Of a stretch of 64,000 nucleotides of DNA, positions 44,305 to 53,548 are shown piece after piece. The first letter of the stretch is position 1. Each line of letters starts with the position of its first letter. This DNA is from Cytophagales bacterium. Its GTDB lineage: Bacteria > Bacteroidota > Bacteroidia > Cytophagales > Cyclobacteriaceae. The DNA is taken from the NCBI GenBank assembly GCA_017303795.1, contig JAFLBR010000016.1, forward strand, positions 42,413 through 106,412. The letters run 5' to 3'. The translations under genes and the position numbers were made by a program. Below the pieces are notes generated by a model. The model worked only from the letters and a program-made list of their open reading frames with translations, made no database searches and was not told where the DNA came from.

Positions 44305-47046
44305 TTATTTAAAGAACTGATCAAATGTGATCGAAACATAATACATCTGCCCGACAAATGGACCTCCAAGATTTGTTCTGTAATCTTTACCACCCAGATT
44401 AGTGCCACCAATCTTGATGATTGATTTGATTGGAGCCGCTTTATACGTTACAGCTGCATCTAAAAGTCCAAACTCGGGTACTTCCCATGATCCATATGAA
44501 GAAAACCAATCAAATCCTTCTTGCCAACGGAAATTAATATTGAATCCTAAATTTTCTGTAAGTTTTCTATTTCCAAACCCAATATTGAATTTATTATTTG
44601 GAGTGTTGAATCCTGCATTAAATACACGACCTTCAACCTCATCTACAGAAAAATCAGCGTAGTTATAATTTGCATTGAAGCTGTATCCTTTTGGTAAGTT
44701 ATATGTGAATCCTAATCCAATTCCATAAGAAGTAATTTGTTCTGGAGAGTTCGAGTATAAACTAAAAATTGTGCCCGGTGCAAGCGTGGTGCCTTGGTGG
44801 GTTGCTGGTAGTTTACTGGCAACAAAATCTGTGCCTATGAAATCATTGTAAATGTTATAGTAAGCATTTAAATCAACTAAAACATTCTTATTAAATAAGC
44901 CTTTATAACCGATCTCCATCGCCTGCAGTTGCTCAGGCTGAACGTAAGGAACATCTGTGTCTACTAACAAGCTTGTATTGCCACCCGTTGGAGTTCCAGT
45001 TGTTGGATCAAGTAAACCACCAGAAGCTTGGTAAGCTCTATATGAATCTCTGGTATATGAGCCACCATTATGTACTCCATATCTTCCAGCATTTGCTTCT
45101 GTGCTACCCAAAAGAATAGCATCTGCGCCAGGGAAGTAAATAAACTGAGATTGTGTGGCAGGATTTCTAAATCCTGTTTGGAAGGAACCTCTTATATTAT
45201 GATTCTCTGAAAATGTATATACACCGGAAATTCTTGGTGTTAGTTGTCCTTCAAAATTTTCGTTTTTATCGAATCTTATTGATCCAGTCAATTTTAGACC
45301 TCCGAACGCTTTTGCTATCTGAGTGTAACCACCAAACTCATTAATTTTAATCCTCTCAAAGTTTGCTTCTGGACGAGAGGTTGCAGTTGGATCTTCATTT
45401 AAGATTGTTCCGTCTGTAAATAAATCATATTGTCGGATATTTCCACCGATCATAATTTCAGCGAACTTAATTTGATTCTTAAAATTATAGTTAAACTCAC
45501 CATGCCGTAATCTGGATTGATCTTTGAATTTTGCTCCAGGAGGACTTCCTTGGAAGAAGGAATTTCTAACATCTTCCACCAATGAATTAAAAGCAGGGGT
45601 GCCGACAGCAGGCCTATTTCTATCAGCCCATGCACGAGCTGCATTATGATCATTTGGTGTTACGCCTGGTGCAGCACCAAAGAACGCATTTAGATAATCG
45701 GGTACCCAAACGCTTTGAGATGGAGCGTATCGCTCGTTCATGAAAGTTCCTAATGCTAGTAAGTTATAAGAATCACCTGCATCAGTCGAAGTTTGGTATC
45801 CACGAACAAAAAAATTATCAGCTTTTGCTTCAAGTTTGTAGAATTCCTGTGTAAAACCTCTCAAAGCGTATTTGGCATCACCCTGATAAATGGCATCGCC
45901 TGATCCATATCTGTAGTTAGCTAATAGTTCAATTTTATCAGTTAAACGATAATGCAAAGCAACATCTCCTTTGATGCTTTTTGCGGAATAATCATCAATA
46001 ATATCTTCTTCTCTGAAACCTGTTCTTCTCAATGTAGTTGGGAAAAAGGGTATTGAAATTACAGCCTCATCCCCATAGCTATTTACGGCATCGAAGTCGG
46101 GTGTACCTGATAAATCTACTTCTGATAACGATCGTACTCGATCTTGTTTATAATCATTAGCTGACCAATCGGTAGCATCTAAATATGAGAAGTTAACCTT
46201 AAAAGCAAATTTGTTGTTAAATGCTTTTGCATACCTAACGCCAAAATTATAGTAAGGATTGGCTTCCCCTTGTGCTTCAGAATTGGTTACGCCAGTTTTA
46301 ACTTGTGCACTTAAACCTTGAAACTCAAAGGGACTCTTACTTTTTTGAATCATGATCCCATTAAATGCATTGGGGCCGTAAAGCGCTGAGGCCGCACCGG
46401 GAATCAACTCAATACTTTCTGCATCTAGTTCGCCAATACCTACAATGTTACCAGTCGGAAAATTAAGAATTGGTGCTGCTCCATCAATGCCATCTATCCA
46501 TTGTACAAATCGCTCGTTTGCAATGGTAGCGAAACCGCGTGTGTTAATGGCTGGAAAGTTTAAACTACTGGAAGTTACTTGTACACCTTTTACATTGGCC
46601 AAAGCATCAAAGTACTCTGGTGCCGTTGACTGTTGAATGGAAATTAGATCTAACTTCTCAATAGTAACCGGCGACTGCAAAATACTTTCTTCCATCCGCG
46701 AGGCAGATACAACAACTTCTTGCCCAAGCAAAGTTTGTTCGGACAGGCTCACATCAATAGTGGCTGTGGCTTCTTTCACTTCTATTTCCTGTGTGGCAAA
46801 GCCAATAAAAGAAAATACAAGTGTGAAGGGTGGGGCCTGATTTACTTTAAGATTGTATTGGCCATCGGTGTTGGATATGGTCCCGATCACGCGACCTTTT
46901 ACCACAATGTTAACACCGGCTAGCGGGTCGTTATTACTACCGTCTTTCACCGTTCCGGAAATGGTAGTGGTTTGCGCCATCAGCGTAACTGACCCGCAGA
47001 GCAAAAAGAGCACGGGAAGCAACGCCTTTCTGTAGAATTTGTTCAT
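44305..47046 (-). CDS. TonB-dependent receptor with CarboxypepD_reg-like domain
   Basis: Outer-membrane active transporter. Start chosen at 47046 (MNKFYRKALLPVLFLL), giving a signal peptide; the upstream ATG at 47091 would put the promoter inside the gene. An N-terminal carboxypeptidase-regulatory-like domain follows (TISGTVKDGSNNDPLAGVNIVVKG). Then the plug (EEVVVSAS-like QEVVVSASRMEESILQSPV; INTRGFATIANERFVQWIDG; YGPNAFNGIMIQKSK) and a 22-strand barrel ending in MYYVSITFDQFFK with a terminal aromatic. Substrate unknown. Paired with the SGNH lipoprotein gene downstream. Confidence 0.92.
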   Translation of the reverse strand: MNKFYRKALLPVLFLLCGSVTLMAQTTTISGTVKDGSNNDPLAGVNIVVKGRVIGTISNTDGQYNLKVNQAPPFTLVFSFIGFATQEIEVKEATATIDVSLSEQTLLGQEVVVSASRMEESILQSPVTIEKLDLISIQQSTAPEYFDALANVKGVQVTSSSLNFPAINTRGFATIANERFVQWIDGIDGAAPILNFPTGNIVGIGELDAESIELIPGAASALYGPNAFNGIMIQKSKSPFEFQGLSAQVKTGVTNSEAQGEANPYYNFGVRYAKAFNNKFAFKVNFSYLDATDWSANDYKQDRVRSLSEVDLSGTPDFDAVNSYGDEAVISIPFFPTTLRRTGFREEDIIDDYSAKSIKGDVALHYRLTDKIELLANYRYGSGDAIYQGDAKYALRGFTQEFYKLEAKADNFFVRGYQTSTDAGDSYNLLALGTFMNERYAPSQSVWVPDYLNAFFGAAPGVTPNDHNAARAWADRNRPAVGTPAFNSLVEDVRNSFFQGSPPGAKFKDQSRLRHGEFNYNFKNQIKFAEIMIGGNIRQYDLFTDGTILNEDPTATSRPEANFERIKINEFGGYTQIAKAFGGLKLTGSIRFDKNENFEGQLTPRISGVYTFSENHNIRGSFQTGFRNPATQSQFIYFPGADAILLGSTEANAGRYGVHNGGSYTRDSYRAYQASGGLLDPTTGTPTGGNTSLLVDTDVPYVQPEQLQAMEIGYKGLFNKNVLVDLNAYYNIYNDFIGTDFVASKLPATHQGTTLAPGTIFSLYSNSPEQITSYGIGLGFTYNLPKGYSFNANYNYADFSVDEVEGRVFNAGFNTPNNKFNIGFGNRKLTENLGFNINFRWQEGFDWFSSYGSWEVPEFGLLDAAVTYKAAPIKSIIKIGGTNLGGKDYRTNLGGPFVGQMYYVSITFDQFFK

Positions 47047-47067
47047 AAGAATTATGGGTTTAATCCT

Positions 47068-47098
47068 TAAATCTACAAGGAAAAAGCCCAATTACAAA
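47068..47098 (-). promoter_or_regulatory. Promoter of the TonB receptor gene
   Basis: On the reverse strand TTTG (47098-47095), 19 bp, then TAGATTTA (47075-47068). This matches the Bacteroidota consensus TTTG-N19-TAnnTTTG at all but the last base, 22 bp before ATG 47046. It also decides the start codon. Confidence 0.72.
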
Positions 47099-47145
47099 CG
47101 ATTGAAAGGCAGTTTTTTGAAGCCTGAATTTTTCGTGAACGAATC

Positions 47146-47475
47146 TTATTTCTGGGTGCGCACCAGTTCTACCAGCCGGTCGCACAAGGCGTTGATTTCG
47201 TTTGCCATTTGTTCATCGCCCGTAGCGGTAAGCACACTTTGCGCGATGCCCCCAATGTTTTCGATGTAGAATCGTTTCATTTCATCCACCGGCATGTCTT
47301 TGGTCCACAGATCGATACGCATGGTGTTTTTCTGCTTATCGTCCCAAAGCGAAACGGAAATGGATTTGGTTTGGGCCGGAGTGTCTGCGGGTTTATCGGT
47401 TGCGTCCCAGGTAATGCGTTCGGGCACATTATTATCGTCCAACAGGATGGAAAACTCTATGGCTGATTTCTTCAT
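47146..47475 (-). CDS. gldC: Gliding motility protein GldC
   Basis: A 109-aa protein matching GldC: KKSAIEFSILLDDNNVPERITWDA, SISVSLWDDKQKNTMRIDLWTKDMPVDEMKRFYIE and GIAQSVLTATGDEQMANEI. GldC is needed for full gliding and spreading in Flavobacterium and is widespread in Bacteroidota; its molecular action is not settled. It stands alone in its own transcript. Its promoter region carries TTTCTTTGC about 25 bp upstream of the start. Confidence 0.9.
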   Translation of the reverse strand: MKKSAIEFSILLDDNNVPERITWDATDKPADTPAQTKSISVSLWDDKQKNTMRIDLWTKDMPVDEMKRFYIENIGGIAQSVLTATGDEQMANEINALCDRLVELVRTQK

Positions 47476-47624
47476 GGAATTAAATTTTGAGCCTGCAAAG
47501 AAACGATATTTTTATAAACTGATGTTACACCAAAACTTAAACAAGTAGAGGCGTCTGGACGGCTATTTACTTTAGGCTATAGCCGTCATGACGCATGATA
47601 TCGCCATTGATTCGGAACATCAGT

Positions 47625-48281
47625 TTATAACTGCATTTCAGGAATGTTACCCTCAATCTCTAATCTTCCTTCGGTAGCGTTTTTGATTTGCTCAACCGAA
47701 ACTCCGGGGGCTCGCTCCAGCAATTTAAACCCGCCTTGTGGCAGCACATCCAGCACCGCCATGTCGCTCACAATTCGTTTCACACATTTTATACCGGTAA
47801 TGGGTAACGTACATTTTTTCAAGAGTTTAGATGCGCCTTCCTTACTGCAATGCTGCATGGCCACAATAATATGTTTGGCTGAGGCTACCAGATCCATAGC
47901 GCCACCCATTCCCTTCACCATTTTTCCGGGTACTTTCCAGTTGGCAATGTCGCCCTGCTCTGAAACTTCCATTGCACCTAGAATAGTAAGGTCAACATGA
48001 CCACCGCGTATCATAGCAAAACTTTCGGCTGAGTTGAACAAGGCTGAGCCGGGCATCATGGTAATAGTTTGCTTGCCGGCATTTATCAGATCAGGATCGA
48101 TTTCACTTTCTTTTGGGAATGGCCCGATACCCAACAATCCGTTTTCGGATTGTAATACTACGCTTAGTTGTGGTGGGATGTAGTTGGCCACTAACGTGGG
48201 AATACCAATTCCGAGGTTAATGTACATACCGTCTTTAACTTCCTTAGCAATTCGTTTCGCGATTCCGATCTTATCGAGCAT
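47625..48281 (-). CDS. scoB: 3-oxoacid CoA-transferase subunit B
   Basis: Beta subunit of the CoA-transferase that moves CoA from succinyl-CoA to acetoacetate (or related acids). 218 aa. Signatures: AKRIAKEVKDGMYINLGIGIPTLVANYIP, the catalytic-Glu loop LQSENGLLGIGPFP, and GAMEVSEQGDIANWKVPGK followed by GMGGAMDLV. Same strand as the A subunit, 109 bp downstream; the gap is filled by heptamer repeats. Role: ketone-body or branched-chain acid use, probably together with the 3-hydroxybutyryl-CoA dehydrogenase at 7.4 kb. Confidence 0.94.
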   Translation of the reverse strand: MLDKIGIAKRIAKEVKDGMYINLGIGIPTLVANYIPPQLSVVLQSENGLLGIGPFPKESEIDPDLINAGKQTITMMPGSALFNSAESFAMIRGGHVDLTILGAMEVSEQGDIANWKVPGKMVKGMGGAMDLVASAKHIIVAMQHCSKEGASKLLKKCTLPITGIKCVKRIVSDMAVLDVLPQGGFKLLERAPGVSVEQIKNATEGRLEIEGNIPEMQL

Positions 48282-48300
48282 AGTTTTGAAGATTAATATT

Positions 48301-48398
48301 TAGTCCTGAGTCTTGAGTAATTAGTCCTGAGTAATTAGTCCTGAGTCTTTAGTTACTAAGGACTCAGGACTAATGACTATTTACTATTTACTATTTAC
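48301..48398. repeat. Heptamer dyad element between scoA and scoB
   Basis: Fourteen adjacent 7-bp units in perfect phase: left units tagtcct, gagtctt, gagtaat; right units taaggac, tcaggac, taatgac, then tatttac three times. Left and right halves are reverse complements in core (AGTCCTGAGT / ACTCAGGACT). The last units overlap the scoA stop codon and its final codons. Confidence 0.87.
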
Positions 48399-49083
48399 TT
48401 ACTGTCCGTTGCTCAATTCTTTTCTCATAATTCTTCCCTTGAAATATTCTTTGAACATAAATTCCCGGAGTGTGGATTTGATTAGGATCTAATGCACCCA
48501 ACGGAACTAGTTCTTCTACTTCGGCAATGGTAATCTTTCCGGCTGCGGCCATCATCGGGTTAAAGTTGCGGGCAGTGCCTTTGTAAATCAGGTTTCCGGC
48601 AGTATCACCTCTCCACGCTTTTACAATTGCAAAATCTGCGCGAAGCCAGTGTTCTAATAAATATTTTTTCCCTTCAAACTCACGCACTTCTTTACCAGTT
48701 GCTACTTCCGTTCCAACTCCTGCCGGTGTAAAGAATGCTGGAATACCGGCACCGCCAGCACGCACCCGCTCGGCTAATGTTCCTTGCGGGATAAGTTCTA
48801 CTTCTAATTCTCCAGATAATAGTTGTCGCTCAAACTCGGCATTTTCACCCACATACGATGAAATCATTTTTTTTACTTGACGGGTTTTTAACAGCAAGCC
48901 GATCCCAAAATCATCAACACCCGCATTATTCGAAATACAGGTAAGACCTTTGGTTCCTTTTTTTAGAATAGCTGAAATACAATTTTCAGGAATGCCACTT
49001 AATCCAAATCCGCCAAGCATAAGCGTAGCATTTTCAAAAACATCTGCTACGGCCTCATCGGGTCCGGCAACTACTTTGTTCAT
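48391..49083 (-). CDS. scoA: 3-oxoacid CoA-transferase subunit A
   Basis: Alpha subunit of the succinyl-CoA:3-ketoacid CoA-transferase. Start at [12 protein letters not shown] (49083); three further codons upstream are possible. The family glycine loop is [18 protein letters not shown]; later blocks are [53 protein letters not shown] and [11 protein letters not shown]. 230 aa is normal. The final codons, QRTVSK, run into heptamer repeats. Forms a complex with the B subunit downstream. Confidence 0.94.
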   Translation of the reverse strand: MNKVVAGPDEAVADVFENATLMLGGFGLSGIPENCISAILKKGTKGLTCISNNAGVDDFGIGLLLKTRQVKKMISSYVGENAEFERQLLSGELEVELIPQGTLAERVRAGGAGIPAFFTPAGVGTEVATGKEVREFEGKKYLLEHWLRADFAIVKAWRGDTAGNLIYKGTARNFNPMMAAAGKITIAEVEELVPLGALDPNQIHTPGIYVQRIFQGKNYEKRIEQRTVSK

Positions 49084-49136
49084 CATAAAGTGCAATTTGA
49101 AACAAATCTCACTTTAGTTACCGCAAAATGCAAATG

Positions 49137-50072
49137 TTAAAGTATGGCTTCCAGCGCTTGTAAGGCTGCAACCTTATCTTTTTCAAGTTGCTTCTTCAAC
49201 GATTCGAGATCGCTGAACTTTGAATCGGAGCGAAGCAGTTTTTGAAAACTTAGCTTTAAAGTTTCACCATAGATTTCTTTATCGAAGTTAAAGATGTTTA
49301 CTTCGATAGAACGTTTTGAGCCATCTACTGTCGGGCGATTGCCAATGTATAACATGCCACCATAAGTAGAGTTTTCGTGCGTTACGGTTACGGCATAAAT
49401 TCCTTCGGCTGGGACTAACTTATCATGCGAATCAAGATCAATATTAGCAGTAGGATAGCCCAACACCCGGCCCAGTTTATCGCCTTTAATAACACGACCG
49501 GAAAGAGGATAAGGTTCGCCTAAAAAATGATTGGCGGTATCAATGTCTCCGCTTTCCAAAGCCTGGCGAATTTTAGTTGAGCTTACGCCAACATGATCAA
49601 TATCCTGTCGCGAAATTTCCTCTACATCAAACCCGAATGCAGGGCCGTTGAGTTTCAGTTGCTCAAAACTTCCTTCGCGGTTTTTACCAAAACGATGATC
49701 GTAACCTATAACCAGTTTGCGCGTGCCAATGCGATCAACCAGAATCTGAGTAATAAAATCTACGGAAGTAACTTGCGAAAATTCTTTCGTGAAAGGAATT
49801 CGAATCAAGTGTTGTACCCCAAACTTCCGAAGCAGGTCGGCCTTTTCTTCGAATGTATTTAGAAGTTTCAGACTTGGTTCGTTTGGTTTTAGAATTGTTC
49901 GTGGATGTGGCCAGAATGTAATCACCACGGTTTCGCCCGAATTCTTTTCAGCAATTTCCTTTAGTCGAAGTAAAATTTTTTGATGACCTACGTGCACACC
50001 ATCAAAAGTGCCACTGGTTACTACGCCAAACGGCAAACGTGAAAAGTCTTCCAGCGAATGATAGATTTTCAT
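49137..50072 (-). CDS. ribF: Bifunctional riboflavin kinase/FAD synthetase
   Basis: Makes FMN from riboflavin and FAD from FMN. The FAD synthetase domain (1-185) has the nucleotidyl-transferase motif VTSGTFDGVHVGHQKIL, VITFWPHPRTIL, IGYDHRFGKNREG and VSSTKIRQALESGDI. The riboflavin kinase domain (185-311) has GRVIKGDKLGRVLGYPTANI, EGIYAVTVT and the closing LRSDSKFSDLESLKKQLEKD. 311 aa is standard. It overlaps truB by 4 bp (ATGA), so it belongs to the ftsX-DUF3098-uppP-truB-ribF operon. Confidence 0.96.
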   Translation of the reverse strand: MKIYHSLEDFSRLPFGVVTSGTFDGVHVGHQKILLRLKEIAEKNSGETVVITFWPHPRTILKPNEPSLKLLNTFEEKADLLRKFGVQHLIRIPFTKEFSQVTSVDFITQILVDRIGTRKLVIGYDHRFGKNREGSFEQLKLNGPAFGFDVEEISRQDIDHVGVSSTKIRQALESGDIDTANHFLGEPYPLSGRVIKGDKLGRVLGYPTANIDLDSHDKLVPAEGIYAVTVTHENSTYGGMLYIGNRPTVDGSKRSIEVNIFNFDKEIYGETLKLSFQKLLRSDSKFSDLESLKKQLEKDKVAALQALEAIL

Positions 50073-50728
50073 TTTGCTTCCAGATTTATCTGCTCTAACT
50101 CTTGCGCGTCTGTCAGTTTAAATTCGCCAATACGCGTGCGACAAAGTTCTGCAAGATAGGCTCCGGTTCCTAATTCGGTTCCAAAATCACGGGCCAGGCT
50201 TCTGATGTAAGTTCCTTTGGAACAAACTATTCTAAACCGCACGTTTGGTTTTGCTATTTCGGTGATTTCAAAAGTTGATACCAAAACTTCTCTGGGTTTT
50301 AGAATTACTGCTTCTCCTTTTCGCGCAAGCGCATAGGCACGTTTGCCATCTACCTTAATAGCAGAGTGTGCGGGCGGGATTTGCTGAATAGTTCCGGTAA
50401 ACTTTTGTGCAGTCTGTTTAATCAGATCATCCGTAATGTGCCCGATTTCGTTAGGCGCGGAGACTTCCGTTTCAAGATCGTACGATGGAGTTGTTTGACC
50501 GATAACAAAAGTACCGGTGTATTCTTTTTCCTGCGCTTGATATTCGTCAATGCGCTTAGTCATTTTTCCGGTACACAAAATCAGTAAGCCGGTTGCCAAT
50601 GGATCTAACGTACCAGCGTGTCCAATCTTTTTTATTTTTAATTTATTGCGGAGTTTGTTCACCACATCAAACGAAGTCCATTCGAGTGGTTTGTTGATCA
50701 ACAGCACACGATCAAGATATTCGCTCAT
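50069..50728 (-). CDS. truB: tRNA pseudouridine(55) synthase TruB
   Basis: Forms pseudouridine 55 in the T loop of tRNAs. Start at [10 protein letters not shown] (50728), which overlaps the uppP stop as ATGA; a longer frame upstream is unlikely. Motifs: [18 protein letters not shown], the catalytic [14 protein letters not shown] (Asp in GTLDPLA), [21 protein letters not shown] and [17 protein letters not shown]-type [16 protein letters not shown]. 219 aa, a short form without a full PUA domain. Part of the ftsX-to-ribF operon. Confidence 0.96.
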   Translation of the reverse strand: MSEYLDRVLLINKPLEWTSFDVVNKLRNKLKIKKIGHAGTLDPLATGLLILCTGKMTKRIDEYQAQEKEYTGTFVIGQTTPSYDLETEVSAPNEIGHITDDLIKQTAQKFTGTIQQIPPAHSAIKVDGKRAYALARKGEAVILKPREVLVSTFEITEIAKPNVRFRIVCSKGTYIRSLARDFGTELGTGAYLAELCRTRIGEFKLTDAQELEQINLEAK

Positions 50729-51519
50729 ACTATTTGCAGATCGATACCGAACCAATACATCAATAATATAATTGCCCCCAATATAATTCGATAATATCCA
50801 AATATCTTGAAGCCATGCTTGGTTAAGTAGGTAATGAACGATTTAATAGCTAAGAAGGCAACGATAAAGGCTGCTACATTGCCAAACACAAGAATTGAAA
50901 TCTGTTCGTTGCCAAAAGTATTACCCTCCAAATAATAGGTAAGTAGTTTATATCCGGTAGCCGCCAACATGGTTGGTATAGCTAACAGAAAAGAGAATTC
51001 GGCAGCCGTTTGTTTAGTTAATCTTTGTGTGATACCTCCAATAATTGTAGCGGCCGATCTGGAAACACCAGGAATCAGGGCAAGAACCTGAAACAATCCA
51101 ACTGTAAATGCCGATTGGTAAGTTACTTGGGTTTGTCCACGCTCCTCGGTTTCATGAAATATTTTATCGATAAACAGAAAGACAACGCCACCAAGGATTA
51201 GCATTATGGCAACCAAATCAATACGCTCAAACAAAAAATCGATTTGTTTACTAAGGAGCAAGCCAGCAACGGCAGCAGGAGTAAAGGCGATCAATAGCTT
51301 GATATAAAAACTTATCGATTGAAAAAAACGCCTCCAATAGATTACCATCACCGAGGCAATAGCACCCAATTGGATTGCCACAGTAAATGTCTTAACGAAG
51401 GGATCTTTTTCAATACCTAGTAAAGCTGAAGCAATAATCATGTGTCCGGTAGAAGATACGGGTAGAAATTCCGTTAGCCCTTCAACTATGGCCAGAATGA
51501 TGGCATCGAAATAAGACAT
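50725..51519 (-). CDS. uppP: Undecaprenyl-diphosphatase UppP/BacA
   Basis: Integral membrane phosphatase that recycles undecaprenyl pyrophosphate to the lipid carrier used for peptidoglycan and other envelope polymers; also gives bacitracin resistance. 264 aa with about eight hydrophobic helices. Catalytic motifs are [19 protein letters not shown] (ExxEFLPISSTGH type) and [13 protein letters not shown]. Same operon as ftsX and truB, with 4-bp overlap to truB. Confidence 0.96.
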   Translation of the reverse strand: MSYFDAIILAIVEGLTEFLPVSSTGHMIIASALLGIEKDPFVKTFTVAIQLGAIASVMVIYWRRFFQSISFYIKLLIAFTPAAVAGLLLSKQIDFLFERIDLVAIMLILGGVVFLFIDKIFHETEERGQTQVTYQSAFTVGLFQVLALIPGVSRSAATIIGGITQRLTKQTAAEFSFLLAIPTMLAATGYKLLTYYLEGNTFGNEQISILVFGNVAAFIVAFLAIKSFITYLTKHGFKIFGYYRIILGAIILLMYWFGIDLQIV

Positions 51520-51530
51520 GGGAAACTAAA

Positions 51531-51737
51531 TCAATCCTTTTGTTTGGGTGTGTATAGGATGGCAAAAATTTCAGTGATGAAACCGGCCAACACTATAATC
51601 GGGCTAAGAGTTAGACCCAGAAATCCAAAGCCATATGGTTCTTTGTCCATTGCCATTATAGCAAAACCTACTACTAACAATACCAATCCTAATATCATAA
51701 GCTGGTAGTTCTTTTTTCCAAATGCAAGTTTGCTCAT
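51531..51737 (-). CDS. DUF3098 two-helix membrane protein
   Basis: A 68-aa membrane protein (MSKLAFGKKNYQLMILGLVL) with two transmembrane helices and a short loop containing KEPYGFGFLGLTLSPIIV. DUF3098 genes sit between ftsX and uppP in many Bacteroidota, as here; a role with cell division or envelope synthesis is inferred from this context. It starts 4 bp downstream of ftsX. Confidence 0.87.
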   Translation of the reverse strand: MSKLAFGKKNYQLMILGLVLLVVGFAIMAMDKEPYGFGFLGLTLSPIIVLAGFITEIFAILYTPKQKD

Positions 51738-51741
51738 TGCG

Positions 51742-52638
51742 TTAATAAAGTTCGTCTAACGATAGTTTTAAGTATTTGCTTACAGCGCGAAAGGTGCTAA
51801 GAAAAGCAACCAACATGCCGAGTATAACCAGAAAGCCCAATAACAAAAGCAATCTATTATTATTTTGAATTAAAGCAAGATCGGCCACACGTTGCGTTGC
51901 AAAACTGATTAACGCAACTAATAAGGCTGAAGCTAATGTACCGGCAATAAATCCGTGCAAGCTTGCGCGAAACAAAAAAGGTTTTTGAATGAACCAGCTG
52001 CGGGCCCCAACCAATTGCATGCTGCGGATAAGGAACCGTTGTGAGAATAATGCAAGTCGCAACGTGTTGTTGATTAAAAGCATCACCACCAAAAGGAGCA
52101 AGGTTACTAAGCCCATTAGAACCAAGCCTATCTTTGTGATATTCTGATTAATCGAGTCGATTACGTTTTCGATATAATGTACCTGAAAAACCCCACCAAT
52201 CTGCTCAATCTCAGTCTTGATTTTTTTTAGATTTTCAGTATCGTGAAATCCTTCTTGAATACGAACCAGGTAGGCATCCTTCAAGGGATTTTCGCCCAGA
52301 AAACTCTTAAAATTTTCTCCCGTTTCTTCAATAAATAATTTGGCGGCTTCCTCTTTGCTTACAAACTGAATGGCATCCTTACCCTTGCCTACATAAGGTT
52401 TGGAAGCGAGGCCTTTTTCAATCTGATTGCGTTGCACATCCGAAACCTGACTGTTCAGATAAACCTGAACTTTTACATTTTCGCGGACAATTCTTTCCAG
52501 CTCTTTTGAATAGATAACAAGCGCCCCAAAAACCCCGATTACAAAAAGGGCAAGGGTAATACTAAGCACCACGCTCAGGTAAGGGTAGGTGCCGAGTTTC
52601 TTCTTCCGGATTTTAAATCGAGTTTCGCCCGCTGACAT
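51742..52638 (-). CDS. ftsX: Cell division protein FtsX-like permease
   Basis: Membrane subunit that works with the ATPase FtsE to activate peptidoglycan hydrolases at the division site. 298 aa. An N-terminal cytoplasmic stretch (RFKIRKKKLGTYPYLSVVLSI) leads to TM1. A periplasmic domain (about 55-165) contains VKVQVYLNSQVSDVQRNQIEKG. The FtsX permease domain with three C-terminal helices closes the protein (FSQRFLIRSMQLVGARSWFIQKPFL). FtsE is not adjacent. First gene of the operon that runs through ribF. Confidence 0.93.
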   Translation of the reverse strand: MSAGETRFKIRKKKLGTYPYLSVVLSITLALFVIGVFGALVIYSKELERIVRENVKVQVYLNSQVSDVQRNQIEKGLASKPYVGKGKDAIQFVSKEEAAKLFIEETGENFKSFLGENPLKDAYLVRIQEGFHDTENLKKIKTEIEQIGGVFQVHYIENVIDSINQNITKIGLVLMGLVTLLLLVVMLLINNTLRLALFSQRFLIRSMQLVGARSWFIQKPFLFRASLHGFIAGTLASALLVALISFATQRVADLALIQNNNRLLLLLGFLVILGMLVAFLSTFRAVSKYLKLSLDELY

Positions 52639-52701
52639 CGGGCAAATATAGCAGTATTGCCCGATTTTTTAATGCAACGGTTGGCTAATGAAGGGCGTGA
52701 A

Positions 52702-53538
52702 TTACTTCTTGCGGTAAGTCTCCAGTTTGGTAATGGTGGCCTTGTCGGTAATTGCCTCCAATGGCGTGATAACCGTAGCTTGTTCAGCAAGCAGGTAATA
52801 CTTGCTTTGATAGTATAAGTAAACCGAGTGTTTACCACCATTCAATTCAATGATTTCGTAAAGGCTGCGATCGAAAGAACCGTACAATACCACCTTGCCT
52901 TCTACAAACTGATAATGGAACTTATATTTTTTGCTGGTGGAATCCACATTCACTTCAAGTGATTTAACTTCTATGGCAGGCGGTGTTGCATGCACCACAC
53001 CATGATTAACAGGCGAAGAAGTACTCTCCACTAATTCAACACTCGGGTCAACTATCTCGATGGTTGGTTTAACCACATCTTTCTTAGCTGCTGTTGTTGC
53101 TTTGGTATCTACCTTAGCCTCAGGTTTTACTTCTGCTTCGGTTGTTTGTTCAGATGTGTTTGTCAATTCCTCATCTTCGGAGGCTGGCGTAAATTCGTTC
53201 TCTGTAACAATACTGATCGAATCCTTAGGTTCCGCAATTATAGGTTGCTCTTCACCGTTTCCAAACCAATAAACTGAACCAATTAATAAGGCACCACCTA
53301 CAATACCCGCAGCAACTTTCAAGGTAGTAAACTCTTTGGCGGCACCGATTGGTACATTGTTCAGCATGGATTTCAGTTCAGCCATGCGTGCGTTTTTCAC
53401 GCTTTCAATTACCTGCCGTTGAAATTCTACATCAGCCTTTAGGGTAGGGTCCGCAGCCACTTGCTGTTCAAACGTTTCCCGCTGAGCATCGCTTAACTTA
53501 TTGGTTAGGTAGTCGTCTATTAATTCAATGTTGTTCAT
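52702..53538 (-). CDS. Putative anti-sigma factor, single-pass membrane protein
   Basis: A 278-aa protein. The cytoplasmic N-terminus NNIELIDDYLTNKLSDAQRETFEQQVAADPTL has the helical pattern of Bacteroidota anti-sigma factors (no zinc-finger HCxxC). One transmembrane helix at about 70-90 (VAAGIVGGALLIGSVYWF) is followed by a periplasmic region rich in Glu, Thr and Lys (100-190) and a C-terminal beta-rich domain. It starts 11 bp after the ECF sigma gene, so the two are a regulator pair. The role is inferred from order and topology. Confidence 0.8.
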   Translation of the reverse strand: MNNIELIDDYLTNKLSDAQRETFEQQVAADPTLKADVEFQRQVIESVKNARMAELKSMLNNVPIGAAKEFTTLKVAAGIVGGALLIGSVYWFGNGEEQPIIAEPKDSISIVTENEFTPASEDEELTNTSEQTTEAEVKPEAKVDTKATTAAKKDVVKPTIEIVDPSVELVESTSSPVNHGVVHATPPAIEVKSLEVNVDSTSKKYKFHYQFVEGKVVLYGSFDRSLYEIIELNGGKHSVYLYYQSKYYLLAEQATVITPLEAITDKATITKLETYRKK

Positions 53539-53548
53539 GTCTATTCCT

